This document shows positions 1 to 7,596 of a DNA stretch of 10,448 bases, piece after piece. The notes beneath the pieces are model-generated. The model was not told where the DNA came from. It saw only the letters and a list, made by a program, of their open reading frames with translations, and made no database searches. This stretch comes from an uncultured Treponema sp. (GTDB lineage: Bacteria; Spirochaetota; Spirochaetia; Treponematales; Treponemataceae): NCBI GenBank assembly GCA_947165795.1, contig CAMVBP010000056.1, forward strand, positions 1-10,448, in the 5' to 3' direction. The position numbers and the translations under genes are program-made. Positions within the stretch are counted from its first letter, which is position 1. Each line of letters begins with the position of its first letter.

Positions 1-17
1 AGGTTCATAATATTCAT
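1..17 (-). CDS. Start of the next operon gene, product unknown (partial)
   Basis: Immediately after the cyclase stop codon (TAG at 32-30) the minus strand carries AAAGAGG and two overlapping ATG codons. The ATG at 17 lies 5 nt after the GG of that Shine-Dalgarno-like stretch and reads M-N-I-M-N before the window ends. The ATG at 21, in another frame (M-N-E-Y-Y-E-P), lies only 1 nt after it, which is too close. I therefore prefer 17. Too little is visible to name the product. The tight spacing suggests it is co-transcribed and translationally coupled with the cyclase, so it may belong to the same signalling pathway. Confidence 0.45.
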
Positions 18-29
18 TCATACCTCTTT

Positions 30-1910
30 CTATTTTGATGTAAGCGCAATTGCACCATCCCATTTTTCTGGTTTATTTACTGAGAATTCATTACAGCGAT
101 CAAGCATAAGTCTGGCAGCCTTGTCCTGCGGCATATACTCGAGAGCCTTTTCAAAATAAGGAATTGCAAGACTGAATGCACCTTCGTTATAAGATTTAAA
201 ACCTTTTTCATAAACTTCGGTAAATTCCGGAGAAAGAGGTTTTTCATCTACACGATAAATTTGTACACTTGCCTTTTTTCCTTTAACTTTTACTGAGTCT
301 AAAAGCAAAGCATTAACAGAATCATCAAGCTCGTCGTAAACTGCTTCTGAAATAATAAGCCTTGCACCATATAATTTTGTAAGACCTTCAAGACGAGAAG
401 CAACATTTACAGTATCTCCAATTACCGTGTAATTAGTTTTATCTGCACTTCCTATCTGTCCTACAATTACTTCCCCATAATGAATACCAATTCCAATATC
501 GAGTTTCATTCCCTCAGGGAACTTAAGCTGACCGCATGGAATCTTATCCAGCTGGGTAAACATTTCTATTGCTGCAGCAACTGCACGCTTTGCATTATCA
601 TTATAACTGATTGGAGCACCAAACAGAACCATAACTGCATCGCCTACAAATTTGTCTACAGTACCACCATACTTTTTAACAATATCAACCATGTGCGTAA
701 AATATGTATTCAGAAAGTTTACGACATCTTCGGCTTTATTAATTTCGCTTATAGAAGTAAAGTTTCTTATATCGCACATAAGAATTACGACATTGCGTTT
801 TTCATTGTTGTTATTTAATTCCTGATTTGAATTTGAATTAAGAAGATCGTTCATTACCTGTTCCGGAATGAATTTTGAAAAAGCAGAACGAAGCTTTCTT
901 TCCTGAAGAGACAGTTCTGAACGCTGAACCGATTCCTGAAGGATATTTGCAAGCGACGGCAAAACAAATTCAATTGAAGACTGAACTTTATAATTGAAAA
1001 TCTTTTTTCTTGTTGCCGCAAGATGAAGGGTTCCAACAAATTCCTTATCAGTTTTAATTACGTAAGAATAATAAGATTCAAGCCGCTTTTCATTTTTACA
1101 AGGCTCAGATGAATTTTCTTCCTGATTTTCTTCCTGAGAATTTTCAGAAATTGAATTTATAATTCCGCCGATTTTTATTTCTTCAAAAGTAACTGTATGA
1201 TTTTTCTTTGCCTGCTGAGCATATTCGGTTTTGCAGATATTCGAGAAATCTTCCAGAACCGACGAAGAAAAATTTTCTGTACCTGAAGTATAAATATACG
1301 TACTCTGACCATCCAGAATTAACGCAATTATGTCGTACTCGCAGGCTGTATAAAAAATCTTAAAAATATTCTGAACAAGAGTTCCTGTATTTTTTACACA
1401 AGGATAAAGCTGAACTACATTCCTTGTCATATTCAAAAAGCCTTCGTTTCTGCCCATTGAATTAACAAGCCATGAAATTAATTTTTCGTCGCCGGAAAAA
1501 TCTTCCTCTTCCGTCAAAAAAGAATCAGCTTCTACGTATTCGCAGTCTAAAAGTTCTTTTGCAGCTTCTATTAAAGAATCAACGTTCTGACTCGAAATTG
1601 AAATTACTTTATTTGCCTGCGAAGTTCCGCTCCAGAAATCAAAGATTTTTTCATCGGCAGAAATAAGGATAACAGGAAGGTTTGGTTTTGAAGAACCGGT
1701 TTTTAAAATACTGCATAATTCAAGTCCGTTAATTAACGGCATATCCCGGTCACAAATAATTAACGAAGGATCTTCAGTGACAATTTTTTTAAGGACCGAT
1801 AAGCCGTCTGTAAAAACCTGAGTTTCATAACCTGCAGCTTCCAGCTGTGTGCTTATAACCTTGGAAAGAATTCTAGAAGGCTCTGCAACATAAACCATTA
1901 ACTTACTCAT
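30..1910 (-). CDS. Receiver-GAF-like-class III adenylate/guanylate cyclase with TPR tail
   Basis: A 626-residue, apparently cytoplasmic nucleotide cyclase, likely making cAMP. Residues 1-122 are a receiver-like domain with candidate phosphoacceptor D54 (ICDRDMP) and S84, but the usual Asp pair is A9-E10 and no lysine sits at the switch position (S104/S106). Residues about 145-330 look GAF-like and contain a Glu/Asn-rich insert at 255-272. The cyclase domain, about 372-553, has both metal aspartates (D380 in CDIRNFT, D424 in KFVGDAV), the adenine-selecting pair K420 and D499 (VIGDTVN), and transition-state N502 and R506 (NVASRLE). All of these are intact, which favours ATP as substrate. Residues about 562-610 form one TPR-like unit. 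It starts inside the end of cheA (8-nt overlap) behind AGGAG with 7-nt spacing, so translation is probably coupled. It is the only output-type enzyme in the operon. The cyclase assignment is firm; activation by CheA is inference. Confidence 0.93.
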   Translation of the reverse strand: MSKLMVYVAEPSRILSKVISTQLEAAGYETQVFTDGLSVLKKIVTEDPSLIICDRDMPLINGLELCSILKTGSSKPNLPVILISADEKIFDFWSGTSQANKVISISSQNVDSLIEAAKELLDCEYVEADSFLTEEEDFSGDEKLISWLVNSMGRNEGFLNMTRNVVQLYPCVKNTGTLVQNIFKIFYTACEYDIIALILDGQSTYIYTSGTENFSSSVLEDFSNICKTEYAQQAKKNHTVTFEEIKIGGIINSISENSQEENQEENSSEPCKNEKRLESYYSYVIKTDKEFVGTLHLAATRKKIFNYKVQSSIEFVLPSLANILQESVQRSELSLQERKLRSAFSKFIPEQVMNDLLNSNSNQELNNNNEKRNVVILMCDIRNFTSISEINKAEDVVNFLNTYFTHMVDIVKKYGGTVDKFVGDAVMVLFGAPISYNDNAKRAVAAAIEMFTQLDKIPCGQLKFPEGMKLDIGIGIHYGEVIVGQIGSADKTNYTVIGDTVNVASRLEGLTKLYGARLIISEAVYDELDDSVNALLLDSVKVKGKKASVQIYRVDEKPLSPEFTEVYEKGFKSYNEGAFSLAIPYFEKALEYMPQDKAARLMLDRCNEFSVNKPEKWDGAIALTSK

Positions 1911-4146
1911 GGAGCAGCTCCTTTACTTTTGCCGCAAGACTTTCACGTTCAAATTCAGATTTTACGATATAGCCCTGCGCACCAAGATTTTTTGCTTTAT
2001 CAAAGGTATCGTCTTCAAAAACAGAAGAAACCATAATTACCGGAATATTCTTAAGTTCCTCTTTATGACGCATATTATGAAGAAGAACAAATCCGTCCAT
2101 TCGAGGCATTCTTACATCCGTTACAACAAGGTCAAATTTATGCTGCTTCATTTTTTCAAGCGCATCAATTCCATCTACGGCCGTTGCAACATTATAATTT
2201 TCTGCTTCAAGAATAATCTGCTCAATGTGACGCGTTGTATGAGAATCATCAACGACAAGAACAGAGTGAATCTTCGGCATTTTCTGAACTTCCAGATTTT
2301 TAATTTCATAAACATTTACAACTCTAAAGCGGCGGATTGTATCAGGAATGTTAAGAACCGGAATGATTCTGTAATTTTCATCAAATACTACACCCTGCAG
2401 CGCATTAAAATCTTTTAAGATTGGAGGAACCGGTTTTATAACGACAGTTCCATAGTGCTGAATTTTATCTACAATAATTCCAACCTTGCGGTTCAAATAT
2501 TCAAGAATTACAACCGAAACTTCAGTTTTTGTATTAACGTGTTTATCTGAATTTGGATTTATAATATCAAAATCAAAAATTGGAATAAGCTCGTTATGAA
2601 CATTAATTACAGGACCATGCTGAAGAGGAAGGAAATCTGATTTTTTTACAGTAAGAATTTCGCGGATATAATGCGAAAGAATTAAATAAGAATTTCCCGA
2701 AACCGAAACAAAAAGTCCGTCCTGGGTTGCAAGAGAAGCAGGCAAAGAAAGCTCAAAATTTGTTCCCTGATTAAGCTCAGAATAAACCGTAATTTTTCCC
2801 TTGAGCTTATCCATTTCTGTGCGGACAACATCAAGACCAATGCCGCGGCCAGAAAGTTCAGTCTGAACATCTTTTGTAGAAAAGCCGGATGCAAAAATAA
2901 ACTGAAGAAGCTCAGATTTATCTGCAGAAATAATTTCTGATTCCCGCTCAGGGAAAAGTCTTAAAGCCTTGGCACGGATTTTTTCATAATCAATTCCGTG
3001 ACCGTCGTCTTTTACGTTTACAAAAATTCTGTTGGAAACCTGACTAACAGAAATAGAAATTGTTCCCATTTCCGGTTTACCAAGTTTTTTACGTTCTTCT
3101 TTAGTTTCAATTCCGTGATCAATTGAGTTTCTTACAAGGTGAATTAAAATTGCAGGAAGCTTTTCCAGGATAAATTTGTCTATCGTAATTTCTGACTGAG
3201 GAATATCAAATTCAATATTTTTTCCGGTCTTAAGTGCCTCGGCTACAATTGAACGCTTAATAGGACGAAGAATCATATCAAACGGAAGCATTCGCAGAGA
3301 AATAATATTTTTCTGAATATCTACGCTCTGGTTTTCCAGAACAGAAATATTTTCCGAAAGCTCCTGATAAGCCTGGAACTCCGAAGTTTCGCCCTGCTTC
3401 TTTAAAAATTCAATTTCGTTCTTAAGCTTAATCTGACGCATAATAAGCTTATCAAGCGACTGCAGAATTGAATCAATCTGCGAAATCTGAACCTTGATAG
3501 TCTGCGAATCGTGGAAGAATTCTGCATTCTCTGCATCAACTTTATTAACGATTGAATTTCCAGTTAAAACGCCGGTGCCGGAATTGTCTGCAGCAGATTC
3601 ACCAGTTTTTTCGCCTGAACCGGAGTCGCCTTCGCCGGATTTATTTTCAGATTTATCGGCTTCAGCTTTTGCCTTATCCTTCTTTTTAGACTCAGACTTT
3701 TCCGATTTAGATTTTCCAGTCTTTTCAACTTCGCCCGAAAAATCAGTTTTAAAATCTTCGTCTTCGATGGCCATGTCTATATTTTTTATTATCTCTTCAT
3801 ACTGCTCAAAAGTTCCATCGCCGCCATCTTCAATATTATCAACAACCTTATGAATAATTCCATTTACGCCCATTAAAAGCTGAATTATTTTACTTGAAAT
3901 TTCTGTCTGATTACTTTGAATTGTTTTAAAAACTGTTTCCAGGCGGTTAATAACTTTCTCTATCTGAACATATTCCATCATTCTGGAAGAGCCCTTAAGA
4001 GTATGCAAAAGCCTTAAAATTTCTTTTAAACAGTCTGTATTTCTTTTTTCTTTAGATGCAACAATGGCAATATCATCAAGAGAGTCCAGAATCTCTCTTG
4101 ATTCAGAAACATAATCTGAAAGAAACAGATTTTTATCAAGATTCAT
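1903..4146 (-). CDS. cheA: Hybrid chemotaxis histidine kinase CheA with C-terminal receiver
   Basis: A 747-residue cytoplasmic kinase that autophosphorylates when coupled to receptors through CheW. The HPt (P1) domain spans about 1-130 with phospho-accepting H48 (HTLKGS). Residues about 140-195 are a low-complexity Lys/Glu/Ser/Gly linker standing where P2 would be; no P2 domain is recognisable. P3 dimerisation lies at about 214-283. The ATPase is at about 284-470, with the N box at 336-347 (HLVRNSIDHGIE), G1 at 379-386 (DDGHGID) and G2 at 433-442 (GRGIGLDVVR). The CheW-like P5 is at about 472-607. The receiver at about 626-745 has D633/D634, phosphoacceptor D677, S707 and K729, all canonical. 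The hybrid layout resembles FrzE-type CheA rather than flagellar CheA proteins that end after P5. The start codon directly follows the cheR stop (TAAATG) with AGGAGG 7 nt upstream. Identification is firm; its phosphotransfer partners are inferred. Confidence 0.96.
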   Translation of the reverse strand: MNLDKNLFLSDYVSESREILDSLDDIAIVASKEKRNTDCLKEILRLLHTLKGSSRMMEYVQIEKVINRLETVFKTIQSNQTEISSKIIQLLMGVNGIIHKVVDNIEDGGDGTFEQYEEIIKNIDMAIEDEDFKTDFSGEVEKTGKSKSEKSESKKKDKAKAEADKSENKSGEGDSGSGEKTGESAADNSGTGVLTGNSIVNKVDAENAEFFHDSQTIKVQISQIDSILQSLDKLIMRQIKLKNEIEFLKKQGETSEFQAYQELSENISVLENQSVDIQKNIISLRMLPFDMILRPIKRSIVAEALKTGKNIEFDIPQSEITIDKFILEKLPAILIHLVRNSIDHGIETKEERKKLGKPEMGTISISVSQVSNRIFVNVKDDGHGIDYEKIRAKALRLFPERESEIISADKSELLQFIFASGFSTKDVQTELSGRGIGLDVVRTEMDKLKGKITVYSELNQGTNFELSLPASLATQDGLFVSVSGNSYLILSHYIREILTVKKSDFLPLQHGPVINVHNELIPIFDFDIINPNSDKHVNTKTEVSVVILEYLNRKVGIIVDKIQHYGTVVIKPVPPILKDFNALQGVVFDENYRIIPVLNIPDTIRRFRVVNVYEIKNLEVQKMPKIHSVLVVDDSHTTRHIEQIILEAENYNVATAVDGIDALEKMKQHKFDLVVTDVRMPRMDGFVLLHNMRHKEELKNIPVIMVSSVFEDDTFDKAKNLGAQGYIVKSEFERESLAAKVKELLHE

Positions 4147-5589
4147 TTAAAACCCTCCTCCCATAGAAAATGTTTCGCAGAGCGAATAAATATATGAAGG
4201 ACTAAAAGAGTCCAGCGTAAAGTCATAAGGAACTGAACTTCCGGCACCTTTGTTTCCAAAGTTCGAGATAAGCTTTTTGCATTTAGAAAAGCATTCATTT
4301 GCCTGCGCAGTTTTTCCAAGATCACGAAGCACCATTCCATGATAGAAAAATGCCGGCCAGAAATCCGGAGAAATACTTTCTGCCGAAGCAAAAAAGGTTT
4401 CTGCGGCAGCCCTGTTATCTGCATGATATTCAATATAACCAAGCATAAAAAATGAATATTTTTTTGTATCTGTTCCGCTTATTGCGCGTGCAATTGTCCT
4501 TGCCTTAATAAAATCTCCGCGATTAATTTCGTAGCAAACGTCTTCATAAGTTGATTTTATTGTTGAATCATTTGTGCTGTTATCCGGCTGATTTTTACGT
4601 TCCTGCAACTCAGTACGCTTTTTTTCTTTTGCTTCCTTTTCGCGCTCTAAAGAATTCTTTTTGGATTTTTCTATTTCAAGACGGAATTTTTCTTTCATTA
4701 ATTCTTCCATCCTAAGCTGCTTTTCTTTTTCGCGTTTTTGATTAATTATTTCAGAAACCGATTTATTCTTTTTATTTACGCCTTTAACAAAATAATACAC
4801 AACATCATAATTAGTTTTGTACAGCTTTTCCGAAATTACGCTGTTGTCTAACGAACCGATTTCGTTCATGGAGAAAAATAAAATTCCATCGTTTTTAAGC
4901 CGTTCACTTATTTTTTCCGTAACAAGAATTCTTGTAGGCTTGTCAAAATAAATGAAGACATTGCGCATAAAAATAATATCTGCATTTTCATAAAATGGAA
5001 TTTTAGAAAGTTCATCCTGAGTAAGATTAAACTTAAATGACTGAATACGGCGCAAAAAGTCGCGGTTAAAAATAATCTCTGTGTCTGTCTTTGTTGAATA
5101 AGGTTCCAGAAGCTTATGATATTTTGCTCCGTCGGAGCGCAGTGAATAAAGTGAATAATGACCGCGCCTTAAAGTTGCAAGCGCGTTATCATCTATATCA
5201 GAAGCATAAATCGTAAGATTAACATTCATGGAAAGGGCTAAAGCAAGCAGCGAAATAGGCTCTTCTCCTGTAGAACAGCAGCACGTCCAGATTGTAAGAT
5301 TCTTTCCCATAAATTTTGGAAAAACTTCTTCGCGTAAAAAATCGAATTGCTTTTCTTCGCGGAAAAAATATGTTTCGTTTACTGTTATAAGATTTATAAG
5401 TTCATCCAATTCCTGAGTATCCGGAGAAATTGTCTGAACATATTCCATTGGAGAAAGGCCCTTTTTAGCTGATTCTTTATCTATAAAATCTAATAACGTC
5501 TGGAACTGCGACTTAGCAACATAAATGCCCGAATATGAGTGGATTTTAGAATTTATAAGTTCAATCAATTCATTCTGTAATTCGCTCAT
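4147..5589 (-). CDS. cheR: Chemoreceptor methyltransferase CheR with charged helix and TPR tail
   Basis: An S-adenosylmethionine-dependent glutamate methyltransferase that adapts the receptor. I choose the ATG at 5589 (480 residues), not the in-frame ATG at 5613. It overlaps the cheB stop as ATGA and follows a purine-rich GGGGAAGGGAG, whereas the upstream ATG has no ribosome site. In 480-residue numbering, the N-terminal helical domain is about 1-65, NETYFFR at 71-77, the SAM loop CCCSTGEEP at 103-111, ASDID at 129-133 and RNVFIYF at 209-215. These are the standard CheR motifs. Residues about 282-334 are an extremely Lys/Glu-rich, probably coiled-coil segment, followed at about 347-442 by TPR-like helices. 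Canonical CheR is about 270-290 residues, so the tail is an extension. The receptor in this operon has no C-terminal NWETF-like tether, so the tail may do the docking; that is inference. Confidence 0.95.
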   Translation of the reverse strand: MSELQNELIELINSKIHSYSGIYVAKSQFQTLLDFIDKESAKKGLSPMEYVQTISPDTQELDELINLITVNETYFFREEKQFDFLREEVFPKFMGKNLTIWTCCCSTGEEPISLLALALSMNVNLTIYASDIDDNALATLRRGHYSLYSLRSDGAKYHKLLEPYSTKTDTEIIFNRDFLRRIQSFKFNLTQDELSKIPFYENADIIFMRNVFIYFDKPTRILVTEKISERLKNDGILFFSMNEIGSLDNSVISEKLYKTNYDVVYYFVKGVNKKNKSVSEIINQKREKEKQLRMEELMKEKFRLEIEKSKKNSLEREKEAKEKKRTELQERKNQPDNSTNDSTIKSTYEDVCYEINRGDFIKARTIARAISGTDTKKYSFFMLGYIEYHADNRAAAETFFASAESISPDFWPAFFYHGMVLRDLGKTAQANECFSKCKKLISNFGNKGAGSSVPYDFTLDSFSPSYIYSLCETFSMGGGF

Positions 5590-6650
5590 ACTCCCTTCCC
5601 CGTAAGATTCCATAAACGCTCAGCAATAAGATTAAGCGGAAGCACTTCGCAGGCTCCACCAAGCTCATAGGCAGCCTTTGGCATTCCGTAAATTACGCAG
5701 GTAGCCTCATCCTGTGTGATTGTATATGCGCCAAGTTCTTTTAAATGCAGACATTCTTTTGCGCCGTCAGACCCCATTCCTGTAAGCACAACAGCAATAC
5801 AGTTTTTTCCAAACACTGCCGCAGCGCTGGAAAACATTTTATCTACAGAAGGGCGCAGAAAATTAACCGGCGCTTCATGATTTAATATAATGTGAAAGTC
5901 GTCTTCGGGATGAGGAATTAAAGTTAAATGCACATCCGACGGCGCAAAATAAACATGACCGGCAAGCGGCTTTATATTATTTTCTGCAAGATGAACCGGC
6001 ACAAGAGTTTCGGTACAAAGCCAGGTAATAAGATTTTTATCAAAAAAAGAATCTATATGCTGAGTAATAAGAATTGGCAGCGGGAAGTCCTTTCCGATTC
6101 CTTTTAAAAGTTCCAGAAGAGCGCTCGGGCCGCCTGTAGAAACTCCAACTAAAACTGCCTTAAATTTATTTGCTGAATAATTTTTTGCAACCGATTTTAG
6201 CGGAGGAACAACTGTTCCGTCTTCATTTACCGAAGGAACTATAGATGCAGGATGACTTTCAAATAACTTATTGCGTTTTATATCATAAGCAAGCTGTTCA
6301 AGATATTCGGCATATTCTTCCATTTTTTGTGCAGAAAAATTTATAAATTCAGGCTGCTCAATAAATTTTACATTCGAAGAATTATAATTATGCTCATCGC
6401 ATTTTTCGAAATAAACAACCGTCGGGATGGAAAGCTTCTGACAGTAATCAGCAATAGCGGTAATTCTTTCTGAATCGAAAAAAGATTTTTTTGAAATGAT
6501 TAATTCAGGCTTTAACTCATCGATGGTTGAATTGAGGGATGAATAAGAAACAGCTTCTCCAATCCATTCAAGTTTTTTTGATTTTAAAATTATTTCTTTT
6601 AATACAGAGCGGAAAACGGCAGAGGAATCGGCTACAACAACATGAATCAT
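5586..6650 (-). CDS. cheB: Receptor methylesterase CheB with a degenerate receiver
   Basis: A 354-residue methylesterase/deamidase opposing CheR. The C-terminal catalytic domain, about 160-350, keeps the triad S171 (VGVSTGGP), H198 (ITQHID) and D295 (GMGSDGA). The N-terminal domain, about 1-125, has a receiver-like beginning (VVVADSSAVFRSVL), but the phosphoacceptor position is S53 in ELIISKKSFF rather than Asp, the Ser/Thr position is aromatic (Y80/F81) and the switch Lys-Pro is Q99-P100. It is therefore a pseudo-receiver, and normal activation by CheA phosphate looks impossible. The start is supported by GGAGG 4 nt upstream of the ATG. The gene is 61 nt downstream of the CheW-like gene and overlaps cheR by ATGA. 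Family identity is firm; loss of phospho-regulation is read from the sequence; its functional result is inferred. Confidence 0.95.
   Translation of the reverse strand: MIHVVVADSSAVFRSVLKEIILKSKKLEWIGEAVSYSSLNSTIDELKPELIISKKSFFDSERITAIADYCQKLSIPTVVYFEKCDEHNYNSSNVKFIEQPEFINFSAQKMEEYAEYLEQLAYDIKRNKLFESHPASIVPSVNEDGTVVPPLKSVAKNYSANKFKAVLVGVSTGGPSALLELLKGIGKDFPLPILITQHIDSFFDKNLITWLCTETLVPVHLAENNIKPLAGHVYFAPSDVHLTLIPHPEDDFHIILNHEAPVNFLRPSVDKMFSSAAAVFGKNCIAVVLTGMGSDGAKECLHLKELGAYTITQDEATCVIYGMPKAAYELGGACEVLPLNLIAERLWNLTGKGV
5590..5601 (-). promoter_or_regulatory. Ribosome binding site that decides the cheR start
   Basis: The minus strand reads GGGGAAGGGAG followed by T and the ATG at 5589. Nothing similar precedes the in-frame ATG at 5613. 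Together with the ATGA overlap this favours the shorter CheR. Confidence 0.65.
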
Positions 6651-6652
6651 AA

Positions 6653-6664
6653 TTCCTCCAGGAA
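6653..6664 (-). promoter_or_regulatory. Small hairpin over the cheB Shine-Dalgarno
   Basis: TTCCTGGAGGAA can fold as a 4-5 bp stem that includes the GGAGG of cheB. It is weak, but it could lower cheB translation relative to its neighbours in the 61-nt gap. Confidence 0.25.
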
Positions 6665-6711
6665 ACAGCTGTTCATATAATTTATGGTTTTTCTTACATC
6701 CATTAAAAATC

Positions 6712-7059
6712 TTACACGGTCATCAAACCGAATTTCTTAAACTGTCCGGAATAATAATCAGAAAATAACGAAAATTCATTTAACCGGATTGTACAAACGC
6801 GGCATTCCTGAGTTGTAACAATCGACATCTGAACATTATTTTCATCACGCAAAACAACCATAGTCTGAATTTCTGATTCGCGCGGAATCTGAGTAAACAC
6901 AGAAGCAATTTCATCAAAATCAAAAATTCCCGAAGACTGATCGTGCAGTAAAGAAATGTTCAAATCTTTTACACCGACAGCAGAAACAACATATTCATTT
7001 GGAATCAGAAAATCTATAAGAGGATATGAAATGCAAACAAATTTTTCAGGCTGCAGCAA
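6712..7059 (-). CDS. Short divergent CheW-like protein, TTG start
   Basis: A 115-residue protein that I read as a reduced CheW-like coupling protein. It begins like CheW, with a hydrophobic strand and FLIPNEYVVSAVGVKDL (residues 17-33), then IFDFDEIASVF (45-55) and a strand MVVLRDE (67-73). It lacks a recognisable P..P...G..N-RG block and ends before the final strands usual in CheW (about 150-170 residues). The start must be TTG at 7059. An in-frame TAG lies a few codons upstream, there is no ATG or GTG between, the next Met is residue 67, and AGGA sits 7 nt before the TTG. It overlaps the end of cheW by 14 nt in another frame, so it is probably translationally coupled. It could be a second adaptor, an array cap or a regulator of CheW. 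The gene is secure by context; the family call is moderate. Confidence 0.6.
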   Translation of the reverse strand: MLQPEKFVCISYPLIDFLIPNEYVVSAVGVKDLNISLLHDQSSGIFDFDEIASVFTQIPRESEIQTMVVLRDENNVQMSIVTTQECRVCTIRLNEFSLFSDYYSGQFKKFGLMTV

Positions 7060-7552
7060 TTTCTTTTCCTACTTTTTCTATAATAGCCTGAACATTAAGT
7101 AAAATAACATCCTGATTATTTATAGTCAGAGTTCCTTCGTAAAAGTCCGAAAGTTCAGCTTCGCTAAAATGAACAATGTCATTCTCTGTTGCCGTAAAAA
7201 AGTCTTTTACATCGGTAATTCTAAGACAGGTATGACTTTCGTCATTTATAACTATAAAGAGAAAAGATTTTTGAGCTTCCTTTCCTTCCAGAACTGCAGA
7301 ATCTATTACTACATAAGGATCGCCGTAACGATTAAGCACGCCGTTTACATATGGCGGAACAAAAGGAAGCGGAAAAACTGTGGCATTTCTTAAAATTTCT
7401 TTTACACAGCCAGCAGGAATAGCATAAAGATTTTTACCGTCAGTCTGATCTCCAATTGTAAAAATAAGCCAGGTTGCTTTTTTTTCTACATTTTGAATAT
7501 CACTTTTTTCTTTAGTGCTACTTTTAATTAATGACAAAATCTCTTCAGACAT
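7046..7552 (-). CDS. cheW: Chemotaxis coupling protein CheW
   Basis: A 168-residue single-domain adaptor that bridges the receptor tip and CheA P5. About 25 polar N-terminal residues precede the fold, which starts at WLIFTIG (28-34). Typical CheW features follow: LYAIPAGCVKEIL (42-54), PLPFVPPYVNGVLNRYGDPYV (61-81, with conserved Pro, Gly and Asn), VVID (81-84) and a last strand VILLNVQAII (149-158). The common NLRG element is NRYG here (74-77), so the conserved Arg is shifted one place. It lies 44 nt after mcp and ends inside the next gene. There is no well-placed ribosome site; the nearest AAGG is 14 nt from the ATG. A candidate internal promoter precedes it. Identification as CheW is confident. 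Confidence 0.88.
   Translation of the reverse strand: MSEEILSLIKSSTKEKSDIQNVEKKATWLIFTIGDQTDGKNLYAIPAGCVKEILRNATVFPLPFVPPYVNGVLNRYGDPYVVIDSAVLEGKEAQKSFLFIVINDESHTCLRITDVKDFFTATENDIVHFSEAELSDFYEGTLTINNQDVILLNVQAIIEKVGKEIAAA
7067..7070 (-). promoter_or_regulatory. Ribosome binding site for the TTG start of the CheW-like gene
   Basis: AGGA lies 7 nt before the TTG at 7059, inside the last codons of cheW. It supports a non-ATG start in a frame that has no other start codon before residue 67. Confidence 0.5.
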
Positions 7553-7560
7553 AATAGTAT

Positions 7561-7589
7561 ATTCTACCTTGTAAAAACCGAATTCTCAA
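7561..7589 (-). promoter_or_regulatory. Candidate internal promoter before cheW
   Basis: On the minus strand TTGAGA (7589-7584) and TAGAAT (7566-7561) each match consensus at 5 of 6 bases and are separated by exactly 17 bp. The -10 box ends only 8 nt before the cheW ATG, so a transcript would be nearly leaderless. This fits the poor ribosome site of cheW, but such matches also arise by chance in AT-rich DNA. Confidence 0.35.
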
Positions 7590-7596
7590 GAAAATT

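Noticed and set aside
480..818. 112-codon plus-strand open frame opposite the cyclase domain
   Set aside because: It lies entirely antisense to strongly conserved cyclase motifs and has no ribosome site or recognisable protein features.
1726..1739. Perfect 14-bp palindrome CCGTTAATTAACGG
   Set aside because: It sits inside the receiver coding sequence (PLING) and one such palindrome is expected by chance in about 10 kb.
3494..3853. 119-codon plus-strand open frame opposite the cheA linker
   Set aside because: It is antisense to the low-complexity Lys/Glu/Ser linker of cheA; the Ser/Pro-rich composition is what that linker gives in reverse, with no ribosome site or homology-like features.
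5590..5613. Longer CheR beginning at the ATG at 5613
   Set aside because: No ribosome site precedes it, while the ATG at 5589 overlaps the cheB stop as ATGA and follows a strong purine-rich site.
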